From assembly GCA_017399005.1 (NCBI GenBank), contig JAFQEO010000035.1, forward strand, positions 186,001 to 250,000: a stretch of 64,000 bases of DNA, read 5' to 3'. The position numbers and the translations under genes were made by a program. Positions within the stretch are counted from its first letter, which is position 1. Each line of letters begins with the position of its first letter. Shown here piece after piece: positions 34,628-44,660 of the stretch. The stretch comes from Peptococcaceae bacterium (GTDB lineage Bacteria; Bacillota; Peptococcia; Peptococcales; Peptococcaceae). The notes under the pieces were generated by a model. It worked only from the letters and a program-made list of their open reading frames with translations, did not search any database and was not told where the DNA came from.

Positions 34628-35524
34628 CTATTTTATGTGCAGCTCTGTTCGCACTTTTCGCACAATTTCCTGAATAACGGCATCTGCATCCCGGCGATAA
34701 ACGGCGGTGTGCAGAATGGTCACTTCCTGATTCTCAATAGGCAGTGCAATATACTTCCGGGTATTGAAAAAATACTGGTAGCTGAGGCCGGTCATTACCA
34801 CACTGGCGCTTGTCTTCTCAAGCATGGCCCGGTGAAAATCGATGTCGTTTGAACTTGCGGAAAACGGAACAACCATCAGATTATGGTCCCACTTGTCTGC
34901 CGGTTCAACATTAAACAGCGTTTTCTTCTGACTGTCAAAAACCGTTTCCTCCAGGCTCTCCCGGCTGCCGCTGTAGCTTTCTTTTTTCATGACTGCTACA
35001 ATCTCATCCCTCATCAGAATTTCAGCCTGCAGCTCCTCCTCAAACGCTGAAAATTTCTGCTGAAAGGTCTCCGCATTTATGCTGATAAAACCGATATCCT
35101 TTTCGCCGCTTCGCACCTGTTCCAGCACCGCAAGCATTGTCTCCATGGAGGATATCTCAAAAAACAGTTCCTGTTTTCTGGCCTCATATCCGGCAATCAC
35201 CGACGGCAGTGCCAGACTGGCCACACAGGATGTGGAGCCGATTCTTACGTGCGTCCGCATCTGCGGCATCCCTTCCCGAAAGCGCTCTGCAAGGCTTTCT
35301 TTCTCCGCAAGGGTGTTTCGGGCAAAGGCCAGCATCTGTTCCCCGTATTCGGTCAAAACGGTTTTATTGTTTTCTTTCACGAAGAGCGGTCTGCCCATTT
35401 CCTCTTCCAGCTGTTTCATGCTGATACTGACCGCCTGCTGTGTTACATATAATTTCTGGGCGGCTGCACTGAACGAACCGTTTTCCGCCACGGCTTCCAG
35501 ATATTCCAGCTGTTCAAAACGCAT
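34628..35524 (-). CDS. LysR-family transcriptional regulator (copy 2)
   Basis: 298 residues. Winged helix MRFEQLEYLEAVAENGSFSA with QQAVSISMKQLEEEMGRPLF, then the effector-binding domain. Clear paralogue of the gene at 28416-29333 (collinear, same length, many identical blocks). Located downstream of phosphodiesterase copy 2 in the same direction, about 220 bp away and separated by a terminator. It most likely controls that gene; effector unknown. Confidence 0.92.
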   Translation of the reverse strand: MRFEQLEYLEAVAENGSFSAAAQKLYVTQQAVSISMKQLEEEMGRPLFVKENNKTVLTEYGEQMLAFARNTLAEKESLAERFREGMPQMRTHVRIGSTSCVASLALPSVIAGYEARKQELFFEISSMETMLAVLEQVRSGEKDIGFISINAETFQQKFSAFEEELQAEILMRDEIVAVMKKESYSGSRESLEETVFDSQKKTLFNVEPADKWDHNLMVVPFSASSNDIDFHRAMLEKTSASVVMTGLSYQYFFNTRKYIALPIENQEVTILHTAVYRRDADAVIQEIVRKVRTELHIK

Positions 35525-35651
35525 TCTTTTCCCCCGCTTTCCGCTCTGCTCTTTCGTTTCTTTCCGTCATTCCTTCATTCCTTCATTCCGTTCTTTCCAT
35601 ATTATTTTACAGCAGCTGAAAGATTTGTGCAATGCCCAATCGCCGCAACAT

Positions 35652-35679
35652 AAAAAAACGGGAAGGCGTCCCTTCCCGT
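35652..35679 (-). terminator. Terminator of phosphodiesterase gene 2
   Basis: ACGGGAAGG / CCTTCCCGT stem, 4-nt loop, followed by seven T on the minus strand; similar to the hairpin behind copy 1. Confidence 0.88.
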
Positions 35680-35744
35680 TAACGATGTTCTCTCTATTTG
35701 CTCATTCACTCTGTTTACAGGTGTTCTCTGTACAGTCGTCTAGT

Positions 35745-37844
35745 TTACAGCTTTTCGGTGAAAATCTGATATGCCGGAGCCCCTTCGCACTGTGCCGGAA
35801 TATCCACACCCAGCAGCACTGCAGCAGTCGGTGCCACGTCTACTTCACGGATGTAGCCCTGTACTTCATAGTTTTCTTTTACACCAGGCCCTGCAATGAT
35901 GTAAATCGGCGAGGTGGTGGTGTTGGCATGCCCTACTGCTGTGGATAAGGATTCGCCATGGTCAAAGTTGTAGTCGTCGTGCAGGAAGAAGATGATATCC
36001 GCTGCATACTCACCGCCAACGCCCAGTAAAACAGCGTCTTTATTGTGCAGTGCCAGCGATACAACACGTTTGCCGGTAACAGGGTCTCTATAACCATACA
36101 AATCGGTGATAATCTGTTCTTCCAGCTCGTATTTGTCAGCCGGGTCCACAATGCCGTAACGGTCACGGCCTTTCAGATTCACATAAATGCTGTTGGAACG
36201 CTGCTGCACCGCCCGTGTTTTGCTCCAGTCCACCATTCTGTGGCCGTCTTCATCGGTGGTCATAACGGTATAGCCCAGTTTTTCCATAACACCCACATTC
36301 AGCCCGTAGTTGTCGGCAATGTTGTGCATGTCGCCTTCGCGGCAGATTAACGCATGGTCAGAGAATACGTTCAGTACATAGCCTTTTTCGATATACGGGA
36401 TAAACTGACCGATGTACCAGTCGGTTAAGGTATAGGTAGCTTCTGCACGTTTCATCATCTCTTCTTCCGAGAATGGCGAATTATCACGCTGTTTCAGATA
36501 TTTGTTGTAGCTGTGCCCTTCCAGGTCCGGTCCGTGGTAATGGGAGAAGATCACATCCACGCCCTTTTCATCCAGCATGTACTTCAGGCTTTCGGCCTGC
36601 CATTTTGCAGCCTGTTCCCACTGTGCATGTGCGCATTTATACATAATGTCTAAATCATGGCAGCCGGATAAGGAGGTTGGTGCCGGATAGCCAAACCGTT
36701 CATACACTTCATCGTGAATCCACTGCGGATAGTAAATGGCTTTTGTATCGATGTCCATACCGTCGGAAATCCAGATTTTAATGATGCTGCCGTCATCGGC
36801 CAGGTCCATGATACGCATATTTCTATACAGACGGCACGGTTTTTTGGTACCAAAGTTGATACCCACATCCGGTACCTGTGTCAGTACATCTTTTTGGATA
36901 ACGGCATTTGGTTCTGCCTGTTCCTTGGATGTGTAGAAGGCTACTCTGTCATAGAAGCCCTCTTCATTTTTCAGCAGCAGACATGGTCTTGGCATTTTGC
37001 CAAACATGCATGCCAGGGTGAATTCCTTTGCACCTTCCGGAACTTCACCGGCCCAACCGGATGGTTCGGTAAACGGTGTGTAACTTACAGGAATGGCCCC
37101 GTCGGCCAGAGAATCCATCTGGCTCTGTGCCGAATCCAGGAAGTCAAAGCGGAAGTCCATCAGGTTGCCAACGCTGTAGTCGTTAAAGGTGCCCACTTCG
37201 TTTTTCAGGGCTTCTTTGAATTCATCAAAGTGTTTCTGTTTTCTTGGATAAATCGGTGTCCATTTTGGAGGTGCAACTTCCACTTCGGAAGGGTCGCCCT
37301 TGATTTCATCCAGTTTTACAATAACACCCGGCAGATAGGCAGGCTCTTTTGTAATATCGCTTGCTACCGCCAGCATTTCAAAATCGGCACGCAGTGCAGA
37401 GAACCCCAGTGCACCCGGAGAGGTACCGTCAACAACCATCAGATTTTCGCTGTCGGAGCTTGGCGGCCAGGAAGCGCCAGGCCAGTGCCAGACAAGCGTT
37501 TTTTTACCAGCTTCCGCTGTGATGTTCCACAGCTGTTCTGCTTTACAGGAGGTGGAGTAAATACCGCTGTAGGTAAAATCCAGTTCTCCTTTCGGACTCA
37601 TATTAAAGTCTACAATGCCGTGTGTCATTGGATACGCACCGGTAGCCAGTGTTGCCCACATCGGCGGTGTAATGGTTGGAACACCGCCCAGTAATACCAG
37701 GTCTTTGCGGGCAGCGCCCATTTCAATCAGTTTTTTGGTGTTTGGCATTTTGCCTTCATCCACAAATTTGCGTGTCAGGTTCGGGTCCATCCCGTCAATG
37801 CCCAGCAGAATCATTTTGTCTGCCAGCCCTTTGCTTCGCAGCAT
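35745..37844 (-). CDS. Alkaline phosphatase superfamily phosphodiesterase/nucleotide pyrophosphatase (copy 2)
   Basis: 699 residues from MLRSKGLADKMILLGIDG (ATG 37844, AAAGGGG nine bases upstream). Same motifs as copy 1: GIDGMDP, nucleophile Thr in TITPPMWATLATG, HYHGPDLEGHSY, SDHAL, DHGES. Cytoplasmic, no signal peptide. The middle third (about 200-330) differs most between copies, while metal-site blocks are nearly identical, suggesting divergence in substrate choice after duplication. Substrate unknown. Confidence 0.9.
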   Translation of the reverse strand: MLRSKGLADKMILLGIDGMDPNLTRKFVDEGKMPNTKKLIEMGAARKDLVLLGGVPTITPPMWATLATGAYPMTHGIVDFNMSPKGELDFTYSGIYSTSCKAEQLWNITAEAGKKTLVWHWPGASWPPSSDSENLMVVDGTSPGALGFSALRADFEMLAVASDITKEPAYLPGVIVKLDEIKGDPSEVEVAPPKWTPIYPRKQKHFDEFKEALKNEVGTFNDYSVGNLMDFRFDFLDSAQSQMDSLADGAIPVSYTPFTEPSGWAGEVPEGAKEFTLACMFGKMPRPCLLLKNEEGFYDRVAFYTSKEQAEPNAVIQKDVLTQVPDVGINFGTKKPCRLYRNMRIMDLADDGSIIKIWISDGMDIDTKAIYYPQWIHDEVYERFGYPAPTSLSGCHDLDIMYKCAHAQWEQAAKWQAESLKYMLDEKGVDVIFSHYHGPDLEGHSYNKYLKQRDNSPFSEEEMMKRAEATYTLTDWYIGQFIPYIEKGYVLNVFSDHALICREGDMHNIADNYGLNVGVMEKLGYTVMTTDEDGHRMVDWSKTRAVQQRSNSIYVNLKGRDRYGIVDPADKYELEEQIITDLYGYRDPVTGKRVVSLALHNKDAVLLGVGGEYAADIIFFLHDDYNFDHGESLSTAVGHANTTTSPIYIIAGPGVKENYEVQGYIREVDVAPTAAVLLGVDIPAQCEGAPAYQIFTEKL

Positions 37845-38060
37845 AATAAAAACCCCTTTCTGCAAGTTCCCTTGTCCATATATCCATAAAACAGATATAT
37901 TGGATAGATACATGGAATAGATACATTCATACTACATGATGTAATTATACCTTCCATTGTATCAGCAGACAAGCAAATGGTTTTTAACCGTTTTTCAAAA
38001 GGGTACAAATAACTTTTACAAAGCATCTGAAAAGCAGCCATACATCCGTTTTCCGGAAAA

Positions 38061-38083
38061 TCAAAAAAGCCGTCACATGGACG
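38061..38083 (-). terminator. Terminator of the der-ylmA operon
   Basis: GCCGTC-acatg-GACGGC followed by six T on the minus strand. A second hairpin GATGCC/GGCATC lies at 38131-38150. Confidence 0.75.
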
Positions 38084-38242
38084 GCTCTTCTGATCGTTTC
38101 AGGATGAAATAAATTAGACGCAATAATAAGATGCCAATGAGAAAAGGCATCGTTCACCCTTGTTTTGCATTATACACGATATACTTTTATTTTACAATAC
38201 CCGTTTTAATTGTATGGTGTACAAATTTTTCCAGTTTATTCT

Positions 38243-39013
38243 CTATTTTGCGTGAATAAAGAATCTTTCGTTACGCTCAAATACATCTACTTCGGAGCCG
38301 TAGAAGTCCTGTAGATTCTCGAGCTGAATCACATCTTTCAAGTCGCCCTTGGAGTGGATTCTGCCTTCTTTAATCAGCAGTGCCTTATTGAACATCGGCA
38401 GAATTTCGTCGGTGTTGTGGGTTACAAAGAAGATGCTCTTTTTGTCTTCCGCCAGTTTTTCAATCAGGTTATACAAATCCTTCTTGGCGAAGATATCCAG
38501 GCCATTGCAGGCTTCATCAAAAATAATGATTTCCGGATCGCTGATTAATGCACGCCCGATAACCACTTTCTGTTTTTCCCCCTGCGACAGACTGGAGAAG
38601 GTGCGGTCACGCAGCTTCATAATACCCAGTTTTTCCATCACAGCTTCCGCTTTGGCAATATCCTCATCGCTAACCTGTTCCCACAGGCCCAGACTAGCAA
38701 ACTTGCCGCTCAGGATAATTTCCAGCGGTGTATCATGAACCGGAATATTTTCGGTCAGCGCATTACTGATCCAGCCGATATGTTTGCGTAAATCTGCGAT
38801 TGGACAACTGCCGAACTGATAGCCCAGCACATTGGCATACCCGCCGTAGAGCGGAAAAATATAGCCGTTAATCATGTTCAGCAGAGTTGTTTTCCCGGAA
38901 CCGTTCAGCCCCAGAATAATCCAGTGTTCCCCGGCTTCCACCTGCCAGTTTACACCATCCAGAATCAGTTTGCCGTTTTTCCGGTAACTTACATTCTGCA
39001 AATCTATAATCAT
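38243..39013 (-). CDS. ABC transporter ATP-binding protein (YlmA-like)
   Basis: 256 residues from the ATG at 39013 (AAGGTGA upstream; a GTG three codons earlier is possible). Walker A GLNGSGKTT, signature LSQGEKQKV, Walker B IIIFDEA, H-loop VTHNTDE. Layout and length resemble Bacillus YlmA. No partner permease is adjacent, so the transport role is uncertain. Last gene of der-plsY-gpsA-ykvA-this. Confidence 0.9.
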   Translation of the reverse strand: MIIDLQNVSYRKNGKLILDGVNWQVEAGEHWIILGLNGSGKTTLLNMINGYIFPLYGGYANVLGYQFGSCPIADLRKHIGWISNALTENIPVHDTPLEIILSGKFASLGLWEQVSDEDIAKAEAVMEKLGIMKLRDRTFSSLSQGEKQKVVIGRALISDPEIIIFDEACNGLDIFAKKDLYNLIEKLAEDKKSIFFVTHNTDEILPMFNKALLIKEGRIHSKGDLKDVIQLENLQDFYGSEVDVFERNERFFIHAK

Positions 39014-39046
39014 GCTGCTCACCTTCTGTTCTGTATAATCCGTTGA

Positions 39047-39448
39047 TTATTCCCCTTTGCCGATTGCTTTTGCAATCATTGCCATGGTTTTTGCATTCTT
39101 TTCTTCTTTTTTCTTTGCTTCTTTCTCCCGTTTTTTCGCTGCTTTCTCACGGCGTTTCTGATCGGCTACCTCATCCCATCCGTATTCATCCAGAATATCT
39201 TTTGGGGTTTTTGTGATAAACCAGTTCAGCATATACAGCAGAATCGCCAGGTCATCAATATGCCCGAACAGCGGAAAGTCAAAAATAAAATCAAACGGGA
39301 ACAGCAGATAACCGATGGTTACAAACAGAAACACCAGTTTATTGGCCCGTTCCACCCGGGAATCCGCCATCAGATTTACAGCCAGAGGCAGAGTGGCCTT
39401 CATATTCCAGATTGCCCGTACCCCTTTGCTGATTGGATTGCGTTTCAT
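39047..39448 (-). CDS. DUF1232 (YkvA-type) membrane protein
   Basis: 133 residues from the ATG at 39448 (GAGGTG six bases upstream). The DUF1232 core YLLFPFDFIFDFPLFGHIDDLAILL has the P-x-D-x-I-P-D-like turn and hydrophobic helices (quoted parts: FPFDFIFDFP, GHIDDLAILL). A highly charged Lys/Glu tail (REKAAKKREKEAKKKEEKN) follows. Function unknown. Confidence 0.85.
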   Translation of the reverse strand: MKRNPISKGVRAIWNMKATLPLAVNLMADSRVERANKLVFLFVTIGYLLFPFDFIFDFPLFGHIDDLAILLYMLNWFITKTPKDILDEYGWDEVADQKRREKAAKKREKEAKKKEEKNAKTMAMIAKAIGKGE

Positions 39449-39500
39449 AGAAATCACCTCGTCAAATGGTTCAAACGATTATTTTACAGCAATTATATGC

Positions 39501-40520
39501 CTATACGCCCAGCATTTCTTTCTCCCGTTCGCTTTTCTTATTGCGGCCCATCAGTTCTCCAACAGCCTGCTGAACAGGGAAATCCTCAAACAGTACTTTG
39601 TACATCATTTCTGCAATCGGCATGGAAATGCCCAGCTCGCGAGCCAGTTCCACCGTTGCCTTTGTGGTTTTTACACCTTCGACTACCATGCCCATATCGT
39701 TCAGAATCTCATCCAGTTTTTTACCCTGGCCCAGTGCCAGACCGCACCGATGGTTTCGGCTGTGGCGGCTTGTGCAGGTTACTACCAGGTCACCGATACC
39801 GGTTAAGCCGGAGAATGTCATAGGGTCGGCACCCAGTTTTGTGCCCAGGCGGCTGATTTCTGCCATACCGCGGGTTAATAACGCAGCCTGGGTATTGTCA
39901 CCCAGCCCTAAGCCGATTGCAATACCGGTAGCAATTGCAATAATATTTTTAATAGCACCGCCAATTTCGGTACCAATTAAATCATTATTGGTATACACAC
40001 GGAATGCCGGTGCCATAAACAGGTCCTGCACCGCATCGGCCACTTCCGAATTCTGCGAACAGGATACCACAGCTGTCGGCATTTCGCGGCCTACTTCCTC
40101 CGCATGGCTTGGTCCGTAAAGAGCAACAAACCGGTTGATACTGCCCGGAATCACATCTTCCACAACCTGGCTCATGCGCAGATTGGTTCCTACTTCCAGA
40201 CCTTTGGCCGTATTAATCAGAATAGCCTTTTCCGGCAGTAAATCTTTCATATTGTTCAAATTTTCGCGCAATGTCTGTGATGGCACTGCCAGCACCACAT
40301 AATCGGTATCTTCCAGTGCATATGCCAGATCGGTTGTCACCTGAATACCTTCCGGCAGAGTTACATCAGGCAGATATTTTTTATTTTCACGAGTGCTGTT
40401 CATCTCATCTGCCTGTTCAGCACGACGGCACCACATCAGCACCGGCTGACCTTTCTGAGCCAGCACGATTGCCAGAGCAGTACCCCAGCTTCCGCAGCCT
40501 AATACGGTTACTTTACTCAT
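39501..40520 (-). CDS. gpsA: Glycerol-3-phosphate dehydrogenase [NAD(P)+]
   Basis: 339 residues. N-terminal dinucleotide motif VLGCGSWGTALA, then GPSHAEEV and the catalytic-domain KNIIAIATGIAIGLGLGDN. It reduces dihydroxyacetone phosphate to sn-glycerol-3-phosphate for phospholipids. Its start overlaps the end of plsY by 8 bp, coupling supply and use of glycerol-3-phosphate. Confidence 0.97.
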   Translation of the reverse strand: MSKVTVLGCGSWGTALAIVLAQKGQPVLMWCRRAEQADEMNSTRENKKYLPDVTLPEGIQVTTDLAYALEDTDYVVLAVPSQTLRENLNNMKDLLPEKAILINTAKGLEVGTNLRMSQVVEDVIPGSINRFVALYGPSHAEEVGREMPTAVVSCSQNSEVADAVQDLFMAPAFRVYTNNDLIGTEIGGAIKNIIAIATGIAIGLGLGDNTQAALLTRGMAEISRLGTKLGADPMTFSGLTGIGDLVVTCTSRHSRNHRCGLALGQGKKLDEILNDMGMVVEGVKTTKATVELARELGISMPIAEMMYKVLFEDFPVQQAVGELMGRNKKSEREKEMLGV

Positions 40521-41157
40521 TTTCAGTGCTCCCTTCTGTGCCTTGTTCTGTCACGGGTTCTGGATCCGGTTTTTTCTGACCCAGTTTGTTTTCTGTGCCG
40601 TTTACCAGACGCTTAATGTTCGGAATATGACGACAGATTACCACAATGGCTGCCACCCCGATACCAATTACATAACTGTTTGGCGCGCCAAAATAATAAA
40701 GCAGAATTGGAGCCAGCCATGCCGCCAGAATAGAAGCCAGCGACATATAACGGGTAATCAGACACACCAGAGCCACTTCTGCCAGCAGAATGGCCAGTGT
40801 AATCGGGGACATAAACAGCAGCACACCGCCGCCGGTTGCAATCCCTTTGCCGCCTTTGAATTTGAGAAAACAGCTGAACATATGACCCATAACAGCCATA
40901 AAGCCGCCAATGAGTGCACCGGCCTCCCCTGCCAGCTGATAACCCAGAAACGCACCCATCCAGCCTTTCCAGCCATCACACAGAAGCACAACAAGGCCAT
41001 AGCGAATCCCCAGAGTTCTCCACACATTGGTGAAGCCTACATTACCGCTGCCATGCTGCCGGATATCAATCCCTTTGGATTTTCCAACCAGATAGCCGAA
41101 GGGAATCGACCCGATCAGATAAGCACAAATTGCGGTTACAATCCACATACCAATCAC
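40513..41157 (-). CDS. plsY: Acyl-phosphate:glycerol-3-phosphate acyltransferase
   Basis: 214 residues, five or more membrane helices. Family motifs GSIPFGYLVGK, HGSGNVGFTNVWRTLG and FKGGKGIATGGGVL. Makes lysophosphatidic acid from acyl-phosphate, first step of phospholipid synthesis. The C-terminal tail (GQKKPDPEPVTEQGTEGS) is hydrophilic. Begins 7 bp after der. Confidence 0.96.
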   Translation of the reverse strand: MIGMWIVTAICAYLIGSIPFGYLVGKSKGIDIRQHGSGNVGFTNVWRTLGIRYGLVVLLCDGWKGWMGAFLGYQLAGEAGALIGGFMAVMGHMFSCFLKFKGGKGIATGGGVLLFMSPITLAILLAEVALVCLITRYMSLASILAAWLAPILLYYFGAPNSYVIGIGVAAIVVICRHIPNIKRLVNGTENKLGQKKPDPEPVTEQGTEGSTENE

Positions 41158-41164
41158 TCCTCAC

Positions 41165-42487
41165 TTACTCTTCAGCAGAACGTTTTCTCACCACAAAGCG
41201 AATAGGAGTGCCTTCAAAGCCAAAGTTTTCTCTGATTTTGTTTTCCAGGAAACGTTCATAGGAAAAATGCATAATTTCCGGTTCGTTTACAAACAGCACA
41301 AAGGTAGGCGGTTTTACACCGCTCTGTGTTGCGTACATGATTTTCAGGCGTTTGCCTTTATCCGATGGCGGCGGGTTCAGCTGAACTGCATCACGGATGA
41401 TTTCATTCAGAACACTGGTGCTGATACGGGTGTTGTTCTGTTCCACTGCCACATTAACCATATCCAGAATACGGCTTACACGCTGTTTTGTTTCAGCCGA
41501 TACGAAAATCATTGGTGCATACTGTAAAAATAACAGTTCACTGCGGATTTTCTTTTCCATAACAGCCGATGTTTTATCATCTTTTTCGATTAAGTCCCAT
41601 TTGTTCACAACCAGAATGATGGCCTTGCCCTGTTCATGGGCATAACCCACAATTTTTTTATCCTGTTCAATCAGGCCTTCTTCCGCATTGATAACCATCA
41701 GTACCGCATCACAGCGGTCAACAGCACGCAGAGAACGGATAACACTGTATCGTTCGGTTGTAGTTTCCGCCACTTTGCTCTTGCGACGCATGCCGGCAGT
41801 ATCCACAATTACATAACGCTGCCCGTTGCGTTCAAACGGTGTATCAATGGCATCACGGGTGGTACCCGGAATATTGCTTACGATGGAACGTTCCTGACCC
41901 AGAATTGCATTGGTCAGAGAGGATTTCCCTACGTTTGGACGGCCAACCACCGCAATTTTGATAACGTCCGGTTCATAATCATCGTCCTCAAAATCATCCA
42001 GCAGTTCCATTAAGCGGTCTAACAGGTCACCGGTATTCATACCATGACTTGCCGAAATTGGATATGGTTCGCCCAGACCCAGCTGATAATATTCATAAAT
42101 ATCATCCAGCTTGTTAAAGTTTTCTACTTTGTTCACTGCCAGGATTACTTCTTTTTTGGTACGGCGCAGCATATTGGCAATTTCCATATCCTCTACGGTT
42201 ACGCCAACACGGATATCGCACATAAAAATAATCACATCGGCTTCTTCCATCGCCACCTGTGCCTGTTTACGCACACGGGATAAGATGGTATCATCACTTT
42301 TCACTTCAATCCCGCCGGTATCAATTAACGTAAATTTGCGGTCATTCCATTCCGCATCCTGATACAGACGGTCACGGGTTACCCCCGGATAGTCTTCTAC
42401 GATGGCCAGATGGCTGCGGGTCAGACGGTTAAACAGCGTCGACTTGCCCACATTTGGACGGCCAACAATCGCTACAACTGGTTTCAT
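41165..42487 (-). CDS. der: Ribosome-assembly GTPase Der (EngA)
   Basis: 440 residues, two tandem GTPase domains (GRPNVGKSTLFNRL at about 8 and GRPNVGKSSLTNAI at about 183, each with G3 and NKxD motifs: DTGG, NKVE; DTAG, NKWD) and a C-terminal KH-like domain. Acts in 50S subunit maturation. First gene of the der-plsY-gpsA-ykvA-ABC operon. Confidence 0.98.
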   Translation of the reverse strand: MKPVVAIVGRPNVGKSTLFNRLTRSHLAIVEDYPGVTRDRLYQDAEWNDRKFTLIDTGGIEVKSDDTILSRVRKQAQVAMEEADVIIFMCDIRVGVTVEDMEIANMLRRTKKEVILAVNKVENFNKLDDIYEYYQLGLGEPYPISASHGMNTGDLLDRLMELLDDFEDDDYEPDVIKIAVVGRPNVGKSSLTNAILGQERSIVSNIPGTTRDAIDTPFERNGQRYVIVDTAGMRRKSKVAETTTERYSVIRSLRAVDRCDAVLMVINAEEGLIEQDKKIVGYAHEQGKAIILVVNKWDLIEKDDKTSAVMEKKIRSELLFLQYAPMIFVSAETKQRVSRILDMVNVAVEQNNTRISTSVLNEIIRDAVQLNPPPSDKGKRLKIMYATQSGVKPPTFVLFVNEPEIMHFSYERFLENKIRENFGFEGTPIRFVVRKRSAEE

Positions 42488-42583
42488 ATATCTATAAAAA
42501 CTCCTTCCTGATACTGCCTAGTAAAAATAGCTATATTCTTATATATTATCCCCGAAAATCGCCGTCCAGTCAAGAGTCTGGGC

Positions 42584-42626
42584 AAAAAACAAGCCGGTCA
42601 TCATGTTGTATCATGATAACCGGCTT
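42584..42626 (-). terminator. Terminator of the dapB-asd-dapA operon
   Basis: AAGCCGGT..ATCATG / CATGAT..ACCGGCTT long stem followed by a T-rich run on the minus strand. Confidence 0.85.
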
Positions 42627-42658
42627 ATGTTGGAACTTACATAAAACCTGTACGGAAC

Positions 42659-43537
42659 TTATACCAGTTCTAAATCTTTCATGGTTTTCAGTACGGCTGC
42701 TTTTTCTGCATCGTTTGCTTCTACCAGAGGCAGACGAACTTTGCCGTTGCCAAAGCCAACCTGACTCAGCGCAAATTTTACTGGTACAGGGTTGGAGGTA
42801 ATAAACAGAGATTTGAAAATCGGATACAGTTTGCGATGCATTGCTTCTGCTTCCTTTACATTGCCTGCTGCATATGCATCCACCATAGCGTGAATCTGGC
42901 TGCCAACAACATGACCAGCCACGCTGATAATCCCGTAACCGCCCACAGCCATCATTGGCAGAGTCAGGGAGTCGTCACCGCTGTAAATAATGAAGTCATC
43001 ATCTACCAGCTGACGAATCTGGCTAACCTGTTCAATGCTGCCTGCAGCTTCTTTTACCGCTACGATATTATCAATTTTAGACAGACGAGCAATCAGATCC
43101 GGGCTCATGTTTACACCGCAGCGGCCTGGAATGTTGTACAGAATGATTGGCAGGGAAACTGCTTCTGCAACCGCTTTGAAGTGCTGATACATCCCTTCCT
43201 GAGATGGTTTGTTATAGTATGGTTCAACCACCAGCAGACCGTCTACACCCAGAGCTTCCATTTCTTTCGATGCTTCAATGGTAGATGCTGTGCTGTTGGT
43301 ACCGGTACCAACAACGATGGCTGCTTTACCGCCAATGGCTTCTTTCACTGCTTTTACAATATTTACTTTTTCTTCATGTGTTAAAGTCGGGGTTTCTGCT
43401 GTGGTACCGCAAACAACCAGACCGTCGTTGCCGTTTTCCACCAGATGAGCCGCCAGACGTTTTACTTCCGCGTAATCTACTTCACCGTTTTCTGTGAATG
43501 GGGTAACCATTGCTGTTAATACTCTGCCGAAATTCAT
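42659..43537 (-). CDS. dapA: 4-hydroxy-tetrahydrodipicolinate synthase
   Basis: 292 residues, full length. TIM barrel with GTTAETPTL, the tyrosine-bearing YNIPGRCG and Schiff-base lysine in IVAVKEAAG. Condenses aspartate semialdehyde with pyruvate, the first committed step to lysine and diaminopimelate. Third gene of dapB-asd-dapA under a lysine riboswitch. Confidence 0.97.
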   Translation of the reverse strand: MNFGRVLTAMVTPFTENGEVDYAEVKRLAAHLVENGNDGLVVCGTTAETPTLTHEEKVNIVKAVKEAIGGKAAIVVGTGTNSTASTIEASKEMEALGVDGLLVVEPYYNKPSQEGMYQHFKAVAEAVSLPIILYNIPGRCGVNMSPDLIARLSKIDNIVAVKEAAGSIEQVSQIRQLVDDDFIIYSGDDSLTLPMMAVGGYGIISVAGHVVGSQIHAMVDAYAAGNVKEAEAMHRKLYPIFKSLFITSNPVPVKFALSQVGFGNGKVRLPLVEANDAEKAAVLKTMKDLELV

Positions 43538-43582
43538 TGGAACTCCTCCTTTGGATATCTGTATGATAATAATAACAATTTC

Positions 43583-44593
43583 TTAAATCAGGTTCTGACG
43601 CAGTAATTCTTCTGCAATCTGCACTGCGTTTGTTGCAGCGCCTTTACGAATCTGGTCAAATGCAATCCACATATTCAGTGCGGTGTCGCAGCCCAGGTCA
43701 CGACGGATACGGCCAACGTATACTTCGTCTGTGTCGGATGTGAACAGAGGCATTGGATATACATTGTTGTGCGGATCGTCCTGAATAATCAGGCCAGGTG
43801 CCGCTGCCAGCAGTTCTCTTGCTTCTTCCGGAGTGATGGTTTCTTCTGTTTCAACATAAACAGATTCGGAATGGCTGCGGTATACTGGTACACGTACAGC
43901 GGTAGGTGTAATTGCAATGCTGTCGTCGCCCAGAATTTTGTGAGTTTCGTAAACCAGTTTCATTTCTTCTTTTGTATAGTCATCATCCATCCATACATCG
44001 ATGTGTGGAATCAGGTTGAATGCAATCTGATGCTGGAAGATTTCCGGTTTGATTTCTTCGCCGTTCAGAGTCTGTTTTACCTGCAGAGTTAATTCATCAA
44101 TTGCTTCTTTACCAGCACCGGATACTGCCTGATAGGTGGAAACGATAACACGTTTTACTTTGCTTTTTTTGTACAGAGGGTACAGAGCACTTACCAGCAG
44201 AATGGTGGAGCAGTTTGGATTGGCAATCAGACCTTTGTGGTCTTTCAGTGCTTCCGGGTTAACTTCCGGCACAACCAGAGGAACATCCGGTTCTAAACGG
44301 AATGTGCTGCTGTTATCGATTACTACACAGCCTTTGCTCTGTGCAATACGGCCGTATGCACGGCTTGCAGGACCACCTGCAAACAGAGCCAGATCTACAT
44401 CATCGAAAGAGTTTTCAGTTGTTTCCTGTACAGTGTAAGTTTTACCCTGATATTCGATTTCAGTGCCGGCACTTCTTTTACTTGCCAGCAGGCGTAATTC
44501 TTTGTAAGGAATTTTGCGTTCTGCCATTACTTTTAAAATTTCCTGGCCTACAGCACCTGTTGCCCCTACGACTGCAATTGTTAATTCTTTCAT
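43583..44593 (-). CDS. asd: Aspartate-semialdehyde dehydrogenase
   Basis: 336 residues. N-terminal NADP motif VVGATGAVGQEILKV, catalytic Cys in NPNCSTI, later YQAVSGAGKEA and HSESVYVE. Reduces aspartyl phosphate to the semialdehyde, feeding DapA. Lies 45 bp before dapA. Confidence 0.97.
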   Translation of the reverse strand: MKELTIAVVGATGAVGQEILKVMAERKIPYKELRLLASKRSAGTEIEYQGKTYTVQETTENSFDDVDLALFAGGPASRAYGRIAQSKGCVVIDNSSTFRLEPDVPLVVPEVNPEALKDHKGLIANPNCSTILLVSALYPLYKKSKVKRVIVSTYQAVSGAGKEAIDELTLQVKQTLNGEEIKPEIFQHQIAFNLIPHIDVWMDDDYTKEEMKLVYETHKILGDDSIAITPTAVRVPVYRSHSESVYVETEETITPEEARELLAAAPGLIIQDDPHNNVYPMPLFTSDTDEVYVGRIRRDLGCDTALNMWIAFDQIRKGAATNAVQIAEELLRQNLI

Positions 44594-44660
44594 TGTTCTT
44601 CCTCCAGTAATATTTATTTATGACATTCTTTTTGATACAAACACATTAATAACATTCCAA

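Noticed and set aside
36714-37694. A 326-codon open frame on the plus strand
   Set aside because: Fully antisense to phosphodiesterase copy 2; no ribosome site, odd Cys/Trp/His-rich composition, and the same kind of shadow frame occurs antisense to copy 1 (29844-30713).
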